From positions 1-56,235 of the forward strand of contig SVPD01000011.1 in the NCBI GenBank assembly GCA_015066045.1: a DNA stretch of 56,235 nt. The letters run 5' to 3'. The notes below the pieces were generated by a model. It made no database searches and was not told the origin of the DNA. It was given only the letters and a program-made list of their open reading frames with translations. This DNA comes from Oscillospiraceae bacterium (GTDB lineage: Bacteria > Bacillota > Clostridia > Oscillospirales > Acutalibacteraceae). Numbering within the stretch: position 1 is the first letter of the stretch; the number at the start of each line of letters is the position of its first letter. This document shows, in pieces, positions 35,861 through 44,412 of this stretch. The position numbers and the translations under genes were made by a program.

Positions 35861-37132
35861 TTAATCTCTGTTGCTTTCGATTTTTACATGGATACCCATT
35901 TTGACCAATCGGGTAAAGAACTCTCTCTGAATATCTGTTTCCTCATAGCAGCTGGAAAAGCCGAAAATGAGAGTATCTCCCGTGCTCATTACAGAGCAGC
36001 GGGCACCGTTAAGCTTGCCTGCACCCGTGTAGAAGATGTATTTTTCCACATGCTCATACATTTCCTCGGGCAGCTTGACCAAGCCCACATTTGAAAGCAG
36101 AATAGAGGTTTTCTGCTCAGCGGTAATCAGAAAGGTTATGGCTACGCCTAAATCCTTTATGGGAAGAGGAAGAAGTCTGGCTACAGGGTTTCTCTCTATT
36201 TTCATATTGTCCGTCATAAGGGAATTGATAAGCTTGGGATCATTGGCCAGACGGAGCTGAAGAGAAACTGAGCGCAGTATTTCCTCGAAGGTATACTCGC
36301 CGAGATTAGGATTGATACGTACCACCAGACAAAGCACAAAGTTTCTCAAGGTTTTGGACGGAAATGCTTTGCGAAGATTAACGGGAACCTGCACACTGAT
36401 TTCCTTTTGCTTTTTCTTTTCTCTGAGTTGCTTATGATAGTGAATATCGATAAGCATAGCCGTCAGAAACTCCGTCACGGTTACACCGTAGCCTTTGGCG
36501 ATTTTATGAAGCTCACTGAATGACATAATACCGGTGATGTAATTTCTCTCGTGTCTGGGAAGACGAGTCTGCTTGGCGTGATAAGCCCATTTGTCTCCGC
36601 GGTCAAATTTTACCTTGGAGGAGGCATACTTACTGTAGGAGTCTTCAAGCTCCTCCGGCTTCGGCTCTTCGTTTACATCGAGAACAAACTCATTATGGGA
36701 AATGGTGTGTCCCTGCAGACGAAGGTACTCAGCCGCCAGAGTAGAAACGAAAATCACCGCACCGTAGCCGTCACACAGAGCATGGTAAACATCCACGCAG
36801 ATTCTGCAGCCGTGATAATAGGTACGGAAGAGAAAGCCGTTATTTTCTTTGAAATTTATACGGTAGCAGGGGTTATTTATGTCGGGACACACGAGAGGCT
36901 TTTTAGGATTTTTTTCGAAATAATGCCAGAAAAAGCCGTTCCGCATACACACATTAAAGGTAGGTATTCTTTTCAGGGTTCTTTCGAGAGCTTTTTCGAG
37001 AAGCTGCGGATCTATCTCCTCTTTAAGCTCCACACCGAAGCGGAAAACATTTGACCAGGTGCGTGAATTCTGACCGGGAAAAATCTTCGCCGCATTATCA
37101 AGCCTGAACCATTCAAAGGTATTCTTTCTCAT
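35861..37132 (-). CDS. HxxxDG acyltransferase (condensation / alcohol acetyltransferase superfamily)
   Basis: 423 residues. The catalytic motif is VYHALCDGYGAV with His117, Asp121 and Gly122 intact. The second half contains VPVNLRKAFPSKTLRNFV and the IKDLGVAITF region of CoA-dependent BAHD/WES/PapA5-like acyltransferases. It transfers an acyl group from CoA or a carrier protein to an alcohol or amine. It is the second enzyme of this fold in the window; unlike the one at 18921-20315 it keeps the canonical motif. Its promoter at 37218-37190 may drive the whole recQ-relA-yabR run. Confidence 0.78.
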   Translation of the reverse strand: MRKNTFEWFRLDNAAKIFPGQNSRTWSNVFRFGVELKEEIDPQLLEKALERTLKRIPTFNVCMRNGFFWHYFEKNPKKPLVCPDINNPCYRINFKENNGFLFRTYYHGCRICVDVYHALCDGYGAVIFVSTLAAEYLRLQGHTISHNEFVLDVNEEPKPEELEDSYSKYASSKVKFDRGDKWAYHAKQTRLPRHERNYITGIMSFSELHKIAKGYGVTVTEFLTAMLIDIHYHKQLREKKKQKEISVQVPVNLRKAFPSKTLRNFVLCLVVRINPNLGEYTFEEILRSVSLQLRLANDPKLINSLMTDNMKIERNPVARLLPLPIKDLGVAITFLITAEQKTSILLSNVGLVKLPEEMYEHVEKYIFYTGAGKLNGARCSVMSTGDTLIFGFSSCYEETDIQREFFTRLVKMGIHVKIESNRD

Positions 37133-37189
37133 AAAAATATTTCTCCTTAGTATATTAAATAAAATAGCTAAAATAGAAACATATATTTT

Positions 37190-37218
37190 ATTATACTATA
37201 CTGAAATAAAAATGACAA
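37190..37218 (-). promoter_or_regulatory. Promoter of the acyltransferase/recQ superoperon
   Basis: TTGTCA (37218-37213), 17 bases, TATAAT (37195-37190) on the minus strand. Confidence 0.7.
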
Positions 37219-37245
37219 TAGCAAATTGAAAATTAGAAAAAAAAT

Positions 37246-37270
37246 ACAGAGGGATCAGGCATCCCTCCGT
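37246..37270 (-). terminator. Terminator of the small-ORF pair
   Basis: AGGGAT/ATCCCT core with flanking pairs and a 5-base loop; eight T follow on the minus strand. Confidence 0.8.
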
Positions 37271-37278
37271 ACTGTATC

Positions 37279-37461
37279 TTATTTCGTTTCAGGCATATGA
37301 CTCTGCACGAGTCTGTCTGTATCTATCCCCGTAATCCTGTCGTATTTCGGTATAAAGGAATAAATCTTTTTTGCCGCTCTTACGGTCTTATTTACTACCT
37401 TGGCAGCGATAACGAATTTAAGTATTTTTCTCGGTAAATTTATTATAGTTTCTCTGTCCAT
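37279..37461 (-). CDS. Small hypothetical protein (60 residues)
   Basis: The ATG at 37461 follows GAGGAG. It is a basic protein (MDRETIINLPRKILKFVIAAKVVNKTVRAAKKIYSF) with one weakly hydrophobic amphipathic helix. It lies 10 bases after the next small ORF on the same strand and ends at a good terminator, which supports a real gene. Family unknown. Confidence 0.5.
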   Translation of the reverse strand: MDRETIINLPRKILKFVIAAKVVNKTVRAAKKIYSFIPKYDRITGIDTDRLVQSHMPETK

Positions 37462-37471
37462 AATCTTCTCC

Positions 37472-37660
37472 TCAGTCATCAATAGAAATGGTGTAGCCGC
37501 ACTCACCGAAATAGCGCACAAGGAACTTTTTATTGTTTCCCTTGCTGAGCCACAGAGTGGACACCTTTCCCGTTTTTATTATATCGTCGAGAAGCTCTTT
37601 ATTTCCGTTAACCCATGCCTTATATTCGATATCCGGCATAAATATAACATTACCCGACAT
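37472..37660 (-). CDS. Small hypothetical protein (62 residues)
   Basis: The ATG at 37660 follows GGGGTGA. It is a soluble, mixed alpha/beta sequence (MSGNVIFMPDIEYKAWVNGN, KFLVRYFGECGYTISIDD). First gene of a two-ORF transcript with its own promoter candidate. Family unknown. Confidence 0.5.
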   Translation of the reverse strand: MSGNVIFMPDIEYKAWVNGNKELLDDIIKTGKVSTLWLSKGNNKKFLVRYFGECGYTISIDD

Positions 37661-37706
37661 AAAATCACCCCGTAAATATTTCTCGATAGGATTATTGTCA
37701 TCTTTT

Positions 37707-37736
37707 ATTATATTATATTCAGCAAAGAAATATCAA
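37707..37736 (-). promoter_or_regulatory. Promoter of the small-ORF pair
   Basis: TTGATA (37736-37731), 18 bases, TATAAT (37712-37707) on the minus strand. Confidence 0.45.
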
Positions 37737-37815
37737 TAGTAATCAGAAAATATTTTATCTTTTTTTATTGTATGTTTTACACAAAAATAGTTCTCTGCAA
37801 ATGGTTAATTTCAAC

Positions 37816-37844
37816 TTGCCATTAACGGAAAACCGTGTTAAAAT
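37816..37844 (+). promoter_or_regulatory. Promoter of typA
   Basis: TTGCCA (37816-37821), 17 bases, TAAAAT (37839-37844), 36 bases before the start codon. Confidence 0.65.
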
Positions 37845-37879
37845 ATATAAGTTAAATATTTTTAAAATCAGGTGAAATA

Positions 37880-39700
37880 ATGGACGTAAGAAACACTGTA
37901 AGAAATGTAGCTATTATTGCCCACGTTGACCACGGTAAAACCACCATGGTTGACGAGCTTCTCAAGCAGAGCGGCACCTTCCGTGAAAACGAGCAGGTAG
38001 CCGACAGAGTTATGGATTCAAACGATCTGGAAAGAGAAAGAGGCATTACCATCCTTTCCAAAAACACTTCCGTAAACTACAGGGATGTCAAAATAAACAT
38101 CGTTGACACACCGGGACACGCCGACTTCGGCGGTGAGGTGGAGCGCATACTTATGATGGTAGACGGTGTGCTTTTACTCGTCGATGCCTTTGAGGGCTGT
38201 ATGCCTCAGACTCGCTTCGTGCTCAAAAAGGCTCTCGGACTCAAAAAGAAGGTTCTCGTGGTAGTAAATAAAATAGACCGCCCCGGTGCCAGACCTGCCG
38301 AGGTTATCGATGAGGTGCTCGACCTTTTCATTGATCTCGGCGCAGACGAGGATCAGCTCGATTTCCCCGTTATCTATGCCTCAGCCAGAGACGGCTATTC
38401 ATCAAAGGACGAAAACGTCAGAGAGGGCGATATGAGGCCTCTGCTCGACGCTATTCTCGAAAACATCGATCCGCCCTCCGGCGATCTTCAGGGCCCCACA
38501 CAGATTCTTTTCTCCTCTCTCGACTACGATGACTACATCGGCAGAATAGGTATCGGCAGAGTGGAAAGAGGCACCGTAAGGCAGGGACAGCAGGTGGTTC
38601 TCTGCAATAACGACGGTGAAAGAAAAAATGTCAGAATTTCAAAGCTTTATCAGTTCGAAGGACTCAAAAGAGCAGAGGTTTCTGACGCTTCTCTCGGTGA
38701 CCTTATCTGCGTTTCGGGTATCTCTGAGCTTAACATAGGTGATACGGCCTGTGATCCCGAGCATGTGGAGCCTCTCCCCTTCGTTAAAATCGACGAGCCC
38801 ACCATCTCAATGAACTTCATCGTAAATAACAGTCCCTTTGCAGGTAAGGAGGGTAAATTCGTTACCTCCAGAAACATAAGAGACCGTCTTTTCAAGGAAG
38901 TCGAAACCAATGTTTCGATGCGTGTAGAAGAAACTGAAACCACCGATAGCTTCAAGGTAAGCGGCAGAGGTGAGCTTCATCTCTCCATCCTTATCGAAAC
39001 CATGCGCCGTCAGGGCTATGAATTTTCCGTTTCACGTCCCAAGGTTATTCTCAAGGAAGAAAACGGAGTAACCATGGAGCCTATGGAGCTTCTCATAGTA
39101 GAGGTTCCCGAGCAGTATGTGGGTGCGGTAATCGAAAAGCTCGGCTCACGTAAGGGTGAGCTGGAAAATATGGGTGCCAGAGACGGCGGCTCGACTCATC
39201 TCGAGTTCAGAATCCCCTCCAGAGGTCTCATCGGCTACAGAAGTGAATTTATGACCGACACCAACGGTAACGGCATCATGAATCAGCTTTTCGCAGGCTA
39301 TGAGCCCTACAAGGGTGACATAGTAACCAGAGAAAGAGGCTCCATCGTCGTTCACGAAACAGGCGAAAGCTCAGCCTACGGCCTTTTCAACACTCAGGAC
39401 AGAGGCAGACTTTTCATCGGTGCAGGTGTACCCGTTTATGAGGGTATGATAGTCGGTGAATGCGCCAAGGCAGAGGATGTGGTCTGCAACGTATGCAAGC
39501 AGAAGCACCTTACAAACACCCGTGCCTCGGGCTCAGACGATGCTCTGCGCCTCGTTCCTCCCGTCACACTCTCACTCGAGCAGTGTATGGAATTTATAAA
39601 GGATGACGAGCTTTTAGAGGTTACTCCCCTCTCGCTCAGACTCAGAAAGACTATTCTTTCAAAAGAGCAGAGAATGAAAAAGCAGTTCAAGAAGAACTGA
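37880..39700 (+). CDS. typA: Translational GTPase TypA/BipA
   Basis: 606 residues, full length. G1 [22 protein letters not shown]2 RERGITI, G3 [13 protein letters not shown]4 NKIDR and a SAR motif, followed by the TypA-specific C-terminal domain ([34 protein letters not shown]). It is a ribosome-binding GTPase of the EF-G family needed for stress and cold growth and 50S maturation. It starts after AGGTG and ends at a strong terminator. Confidence 0.97.
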   Translation: MDVRNTVRNVAIIAHVDHGKTTMVDELLKQSGTFRENEQVADRVMDSNDLERERGITILSKNTSVNYRDVKINIVDTPGHADFGGEVERILMMVDGVLLLVDAFEGCMPQTRFVLKKALGLKKKVLVVVNKIDRPGARPAEVIDEVLDLFIDLGADEDQLDFPVIYASARDGYSSKDENVREGDMRPLLDAILENIDPPSGDLQGPTQILFSSLDYDDYIGRIGIGRVERGTVRQGQQVVLCNNDGERKNVRISKLYQFEGLKRAEVSDASLGDLICVSGISELNIGDTACDPEHVEPLPFVKIDEPTISMNFIVNNSPFAGKEGKFVTSRNIRDRLFKEVETNVSMRVEETETTDSFKVSGRGELHLSILIETMRRQGYEFSVSRPKVILKEENGVTMEPMELLIVEVPEQYVGAVIEKLGSRKGELENMGARDGGSTHLEFRIPSRGLIGYRSEFMTDTNGNGIMNQLFAGYEPYKGDIVTRERGSIVVHETGESSAYGLFNTQDRGRLFIGAGVPVYEGMIVGECAKAEDVVCNVCKQKHLTNTRASGSDDALRLVPPVTLSLEQCMEFIKDDELLEVTPLSLRLRKTILSKEQRMKKQFKKN

Positions 39701-39715
39701 CAGATAATAAATTCA

Positions 39716-39741
39716 CCTCACAGTTCACTCGGACTGTGAGG
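39716..39741 (+). terminator. Terminator of typA
   Basis: CCTCACAGT/ACTGTGAGG, a 9-bp perfect stem followed by CTTTTTT. Confidence 0.9.
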
Positions 39742-39789
39742 CTTTTTTCGTATCGGAAAATGAATACGGCTGCGTTTAAATTTATGTAA

Positions 39790-39865
39790 GGCGGGCCAAG
39801 TGACCGTGCACGGTCACTCCCGCCGCAGGGCGGCGGGAGTCCCTGTATACAGGGCTTGGCCCGCC
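39790..39865. repeat. Perfect three-leaf palindromic cloverleaf element
   Basis: An outer 11-bp stem (GGCGGGCCAAG at 39790-39800 with CTTGGCCCGCC at 39855-39865) encloses three adjacent hairpins. They are the 16-nt palindrome TGACCGTGCACGGTCA (39801-39816), a 10-bp stem CTCCCGCCGC/GCGGCGGGAG with loop AGG (39817-39839) and the 14-nt palindrome CCCTGTATACAGGG (39841-39854). Only about four bases lie outside a stem before loop constraints are considered. It is GC-rich against its neighbours and sits between the terminators of two convergent genes. It lacks tRNA consensus bases. Confidence 0.85.
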
Positions 39866-39876
39866 TGCGACGTAAA

Positions 39877-39909
39877 AGGTCAGCACCCGCCCGAAGCAAG
39901 TGCTGACCT
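39877..39909 (-). terminator. Terminator of the ABC exporter gene
   Basis: AGGTCAGCAC/GTGCTGACCT, a 10-bp perfect stem; TTTT follows on the minus strand. Confidence 0.75.
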
Positions 39910-39912
39910 GTA

Positions 39913-41652
39913 TCACTGTTCATTTTCATTGAGACGTCTGTAAATACCGTTTTCTTTCGCCATCAGCTCCTCATGGGTACCCTGCTCTTCGATGCCCTTT
40001 TCCGTAAGCACAATAATACGGCTGGCATTTCTGACAGTAGAAAGTCTGTGAGCGATGGTAAAGGTAGTTCTTCCCTTGGTAAGCTCTGCGAGAGATTTTT
40101 TGATATACTGCTCGCTTTCATTATCAAGAGCGGAGGTTGCCTCATCTAAAACTACCACCGGCGGATTCTTTACGAAAACTCTGGCTATGCTTATTCTCTG
40201 CTTCTGACCGCCCGAAAGCATCACGCCTCTTTCGCCTACATAGGTATCGTAGCCGTCAGGTAAGGACTCGATAAAATCGTGAGCACCGGCTCTTTTGGCC
40301 GCTTCCACCGCATCCTCTCTGGTGGCACCGTCCTTGCCGTAAAGAATGTTTTCAAGCACGGAGCCCGAGAAAAGATAAACGTCCTGCTGAACTACACCGA
40401 TAGCCGACCGCAAAGACTCAAGCGAAAGGTCATTTATATTTTTTCCGTCCAATTTAATACTGCCGCCCGTGAGCTCATAAAAGCGTGAAAGCAGACTGCA
40501 AAGTGTAGTCTTGCCGCTGCCCGAGGGACCTACGATAGCGATATTTTCACCCTTTTTCACGGAAAGATTGATATTTGCCAGAACATTACCCTTTTCACTG
40601 CTATAGCTGAAGGTTACGTTTTCGAAGTCAATATCGCCCTTCACGTCAGTTATTTCCTCTGTGGCCTCGTAGCCCTTTTCCGAAGGTGTTTCCAGAATCT
40701 CGGCAAAGCGCATTACGCCCGTAACGCCCTTTTCAAACTGCTCGGTAAACTCCACTATTCTTTTAATAGCCGAAATGAGCATACCGATGTAGAGTAGATA
40801 AGCGGTCATATCTGCTGCGGTAATTTTACCCTTGATGAGAAATACACCGCCCAAAAGAATCATAATGAGGTACATAAGACCGTCGAAAAGCCTTACAACC
40901 GCATTAAGACGAGCCATATACTTATAGGAAGCAGTCTGAACGGCAGCCAGCTTTTCGCTTTCATTATTGAATTTTCCTCTTTCGATGCTCTCGTTACCGA
41001 AGGATTTTACCACTCTTATGCCTAAAAGAGTGGTTTCCGTCTGGGCGTTTACATCACCGGCTATTACTCTTCTTTCAGCGAAAACCTTTCTCATTTTTCT
41101 GCGGAAATACATCGTTCCGCAGAAAATAAGAGGTATTACCACAAAGGTGGAAACAGTCAGCAGAGGATTTATGGTGGTCAGCACGGCGAAGGAGACCGCC
41201 ACCTTTATTCCTGCTATAAAGAATTCCTCGGGACAGTGATGTGAAAACTCAGCGATATCGAAAAGGTCAGTGGTTATCCTCGACATAAGCTGACCTACCT
41301 TGGTTTTATCGAAATAGCTGAAGGGTGCCGTAAGCAGATGGGCGAACATATCCTCACGCATATCCCTTTCGATTTTTACGCCCATTCCGTGGCCTACATA
41401 AATCATATAATAGCCTGCGCACATATCTATAAGCTTGAAAACCGCATAAACTGCCGCCATGGACAGTATCAGCTCCACAGTTAATTTCGATATATCCGTA
41501 GTGGCGATATTGGTTATTTCTCTGACCATCATAGGAAGAATGAGCTCTGCTCCCGTAGTCAGTGCGGCACAGAAAAGGTCGAGAATAAGCACCCTTTTAT
41601 GCTTTTTGAAATACGGAAAAAACCATTTTACCATTACACCTTTGTTTTTCAT
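39913..41652 (-). CDS. ABC exporter, fused membrane and ATPase domains
   Basis: 579 residues. Six membrane segments fill about residues 1-310 (LILDLFCAALTTGAELILPMMV and others). The nucleotide-binding domain has GPSGSGKTTLCSLLSRFYE (Walker A), VMLSGGQKQRISIARVF (signature), VVLDEATSALD (Walker B) and the H-loop IAHRLSTV. It is an MsbA/LmrA-type half-transporter that works as a dimer; the substrate is unknown. It stands alone with its own terminator; the start ATG follows AGGTGATTCA. Confidence 0.92.
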   Translation of the reverse strand: MKNKGVMVKWFFPYFKKHKRVLILDLFCAALTTGAELILPMMVREITNIATTDISKLTVELILSMAAVYAVFKLIDMCAGYYMIYVGHGMGVKIERDMREDMFAHLLTAPFSYFDKTKVGQLMSRITTDLFDIAEFSHHCPEEFFIAGIKVAVSFAVLTTINPLLTVSTFVVIPLIFCGTMYFRRKMRKVFAERRVIAGDVNAQTETTLLGIRVVKSFGNESIERGKFNNESEKLAAVQTASYKYMARLNAVVRLFDGLMYLIMILLGGVFLIKGKITAADMTAYLLYIGMLISAIKRIVEFTEQFEKGVTGVMRFAEILETPSEKGYEATEEITDVKGDIDFENVTFSYSSEKGNVLANINLSVKKGENIAIVGPSGSGKTTLCSLLSRFYELTGGSIKLDGKNINDLSLESLRSAIGVVQQDVYLFSGSVLENILYGKDGATREDAVEAAKRAGAHDFIESLPDGYDTYVGERGVMLSGGQKQRISIARVFVKNPPVVVLDEATSALDNESEQYIKKSLAELTKGRTTFTIAHRLSTVRNASRIIVLTEKGIEEQGTHEELMAKENGIYRRLNENEQ

Positions 41653-41716
41653 TGAATCACCTGATTCCCTTGATTTTTTATTACTCTAACATTTTTATTA
41701 GGATTTTTCAATATAA

Positions 41717-41739
41717 AAGGCTGCCTCAACGACAGCCTT
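41717..41739 (-). terminator. Terminator of the hom-lysC operon
   Basis: AAGGCTG/CAGCCTT stem with a 9-base loop and a short T tract on the minus strand. Confidence 0.7.
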
Positions 41740-41751
41740 AATTCTTTTTAA

Positions 41752-42954
41752 TCAGCCGAAGAATGCCTTATGAACGGCTGAAACAGCCTTGTCGGCAAGC
41801 TCCTTATCAATAAGAACGCTGATGGTGATTTCGCTGGTGGAAATCATAGAAATATTGATGCCTGCCTCATAGAGAGCACCGAACATCTTTGATGCGGTGC
41901 CTGAGTGGGACTGCATACCTGCACCTACAATAGAAACCTTGGCGATGGTGGTATCGGAGGAAACTACCGCACCCTCCATAGCGAAGATTTCCTCTAAGAT
42001 AGCTACTGCATCGTCAGCGCAGCTCTTTGCACAGGTAAAGGAAATATCCTTTGTGCCGTCACGGCCTACCGACTGAAGAATAACATCTATATTTATCTTT
42101 TTCTGAGCAAGTCTTGAAAACATTTTAAAAGCGTTACCGGGAATGTCCTTCATACCTACTACTGAAATTCTGGCAACATCCGTATCCTTAGTTACGCCTC
42201 TGATTAACATTTTTTCCATATTAGCAACCTCCCTGACGATAGTTCCGTTTTCTCTTACCATGCTTGAAAGAACTTCAAGCTCAACATTATATTTCTTAGC
42301 CATTTCTACTGAGCGGTTATTAAGAACCTGTGCGCCCAGTGTAGCAAACTCAAGCATTTCATCATAGGTGATGTCTGCGAGCTTCTGTGCATTCTCTACC
42401 TTTCTCGGATCGGCAGTGAATACGCCTGTTACATCGGTGAAAATCTGACAGCGGTCTGCATGGAGAGCTGCCGCTATGGCAACTGCACTCGTGTCGGAGC
42501 CGCCTCTGCCGAGAGTGGTCAGGTCATCATATTTATTAAGTCCCTGGAAGCCTGCCACGATAACGATTTTTTTCTGGTCAAGCTCTCTTTCGAGTCTTTC
42601 TGTCTTTACCTCATGGATTCTCGCCATACCGTAAGCGGAATTGGTGGAGAAGCCTGCCTGCCAGCCTAAAAGCGAAACTGCGGGATAGCCGAGGCTTTCG
42701 ATAGCCATGGCCAGAAGTGAAATGGAAATCTGTTCACCGGCAGTAAGGAGCATATCCATCTCTCTTTTTGATGCATTGGGATTGATTTCCTTTGCCTTTT
42801 CGATAAGGTCATCTGTAGTGTCACCCTGTGCAGAAACGACAACCACTACGTTATTGCCCTTTTTATAAGTATCAGTAATGATGCGGGCCACATTCATCAC
42901 TCTCTCTGCATTTGCGACAGAAGAGCCGCCGAATTTCTGAACTATAAGAGCCAT
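41752..42954 (-). CDS. lysC: Aspartate kinase
   Basis: 400 residues. The catalytic part begins VQKFGGSSVANAERVMNVA and contains GRGGSDTSAVAIAAAL; two C-terminal ACT domains (ISVVGMKDIPGNAFKMF, VSIVGAGMQSHSGTASKMF) bind the feedback amino acid. It phosphorylates aspartate, the first step to lysine, threonine and methionine. It is 15 bases after hom in one operon, suggesting control by threonine or methionine demand. No leader riboswitch is visible before hom. Confidence 0.95.
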   Translation of the reverse strand: MALIVQKFGGSSVANAERVMNVARIITDTYKKGNNVVVVVSAQGDTTDDLIEKAKEINPNASKREMDMLLTAGEQISISLLAMAIESLGYPAVSLLGWQAGFSTNSAYGMARIHEVKTERLERELDQKKIVIVAGFQGLNKYDDLTTLGRGGSDTSAVAIAAALHADRCQIFTDVTGVFTADPRKVENAQKLADITYDEMLEFATLGAQVLNNRSVEMAKKYNVELEVLSSMVRENGTIVREVANMEKMLIRGVTKDTDVARISVVGMKDIPGNAFKMFSRLAQKKINIDVILQSVGRDGTKDISFTCAKSCADDAVAILEEIFAMEGAVVSSDTTIAKVSIVGAGMQSHSGTASKMFGALYEAGINISMISTSEITISVLIDKELADKAVSAVHKAFFG

Positions 42955-42969
42955 ACTCTTCCTCCTTTA

Positions 42970-44202
42970 TTAATAATCAACTGTTCTGATGGTGCTGATG
43001 ACAGAAAGAGGCAATTTAGCAAGTATTTTTCTCAGCTCTCTTTCTTTCATAGCGGGGGTAAGGAATGCGATTTCATCAAAGGCCTGTTTTTCTCTTTTAA
43101 GGAAGGAAACCTCACCGAGTGTATGTGCGATTTCCGCCACGGCATTTTCCATGCTCTCGACGGTCGCTCTGACATAAAGAGAGATTTCCTCGTCAAGATA
43201 ATCTGCGAGAAGGTCATCCTTGCCTTCGTCCCAGCCGAAAAACTTTCTTTCCTTTGTGTTGCAGGCACAGTCGATTACGTCACCTACCACGGCTGAAGCG
43301 GTGGCAAGCTTACCTGCGCCCTGACCGTAAAGGACCACGTCGCCAACTGCGTCACCTCTTACGAGACAGGCGTTAAACACACCGTTTACACCTGCGAGCA
43401 TGCTTTCGTTTTTAACGAGGCAGGGTGAAACCGTAAGACTGATTTTGCCGTCATCCATCTTCTTTGCCTTGGCAATAAGCTTTATCACACAGTCGCACGA
43501 GGAGGCGAAATCCACGTCCTCAAGAGTAATTTTTGAAATACCTTCGGTATAAACACCGTTAGGATAAACGTGATTTCCGAAGCAGAGTGAGGCAAGAATA
43601 CAAATCTTTCTCAGCGCATCAAAGCCCTCCACATCGGCAGTGGGATCCTTTTCGGCATAGCCCTTTTCCTGAGCGAGTCTGAGAGCCACGTCAAAGTCCA
43701 TATTTTCGGTAATCATTTTAGTGAGAATAAAGTTCGAGGTACCGTTAAGAATACCTGCCACCTCACTGATTCTATTGCCTGCCAGACAGCGGCTGATAGG
43801 TCTGATGATGGGAATACCGCCGCCTACCGCAGCCTCGAAAAGGAAGTTTACATCCTTTTTTCTGGCTATCTCCAGAAGCTCATAGCCCTTTACTGCCACC
43901 AGCTCCTTATTAGAGGTTACCACGTGCTTTCCTGCCTTCAGACAGGCAGAAACGAACTCAAATGCAGGACTGACTCCGCCCATGGTTTCCACGACTATGT
44001 CAACCTTACTGTCATTTAAAATATCATAAAAATCTTTGGTCATAATATCCTGAAAAGGACAGTTTTCGAAGTCCCTTATGTCAAGAATATGAGAAAGTGA
44101 TAAAGACACATTGCTGTTCTTTTTTATAATGTCGGCGTTTTTACTGATTACCTCAGCGACACCTGAGCCTACCACTCCGTAGCCTAAAATAGCAACGTTC
44201 AT
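42970..44202 (-). CDS. hom: Homoserine dehydrogenase
   Basis: 410 residues. An N-terminal NAD(P)-binding Rossmann motif (AILGYGVVGSGVAEVI), the catalytic domain with LNGTSNFILTKM and KGYAEKDPTADVEGFDA, and a C-terminal ACT domain (SLYVRATVESMENAVAEIA) make up the usual three-part enzyme. It reduces aspartate semialdehyde to homoserine. First gene of hom-lysC. A weak extended -10 (TGTTATCAT, near 44272) lies upstream without a clear -35. Confidence 0.95.
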   Translation of the reverse strand: MNVAILGYGVVGSGVAEVISKNADIIKKNSNVSLSLSHILDIRDFENCPFQDIMTKDFYDILNDSKVDIVVETMGGVSPAFEFVSACLKAGKHVVTSNKELVAVKGYELLEIARKKDVNFLFEAAVGGGIPIIRPISRCLAGNRISEVAGILNGTSNFILTKMITENMDFDVALRLAQEKGYAEKDPTADVEGFDALRKICILASLCFGNHVYPNGVYTEGISKITLEDVDFASSCDCVIKLIAKAKKMDDGKISLTVSPCLVKNESMLAGVNGVFNACLVRGDAVGDVVLYGQGAGKLATASAVVGDVIDCACNTKERKFFGWDEGKDDLLADYLDEEISLYVRATVESMENAVAEIAHTLGEVSFLKREKQAFDEIAFLTPAMKERELRKILAKLPLSVISTIRTVDY

Positions 44203-44412
44203 TTTTTCACGACCTTTCTGTGAATTTCTTTTTTCAAAAGATAAGCCTTCCGAATAAAAAAGTTATAGGATATGATAACACATTTTATTAATTAAGAAAA
44301 GAGTTTTCAACAAATTTTTTCTTATTTTATAACGATTTTCTTAATTTGATTGATTTTAGTCAAATTATAGGTTAATATAATATATGTAATTATGCAAAGT
44401 GAGGTGTATAAA

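Noticed and set aside
39790-39865. tRNA or tmRNA gene
   Set aside because: The cloverleaf has no T-loop, D-loop or anticodon consensus and its stems are perfect palindromes with almost no loops.
44203-44412. Lysine riboswitch or T-box before hom
   Set aside because: The region is too short and shows no conserved stems or T-box bulge; only a weak -10 is visible.
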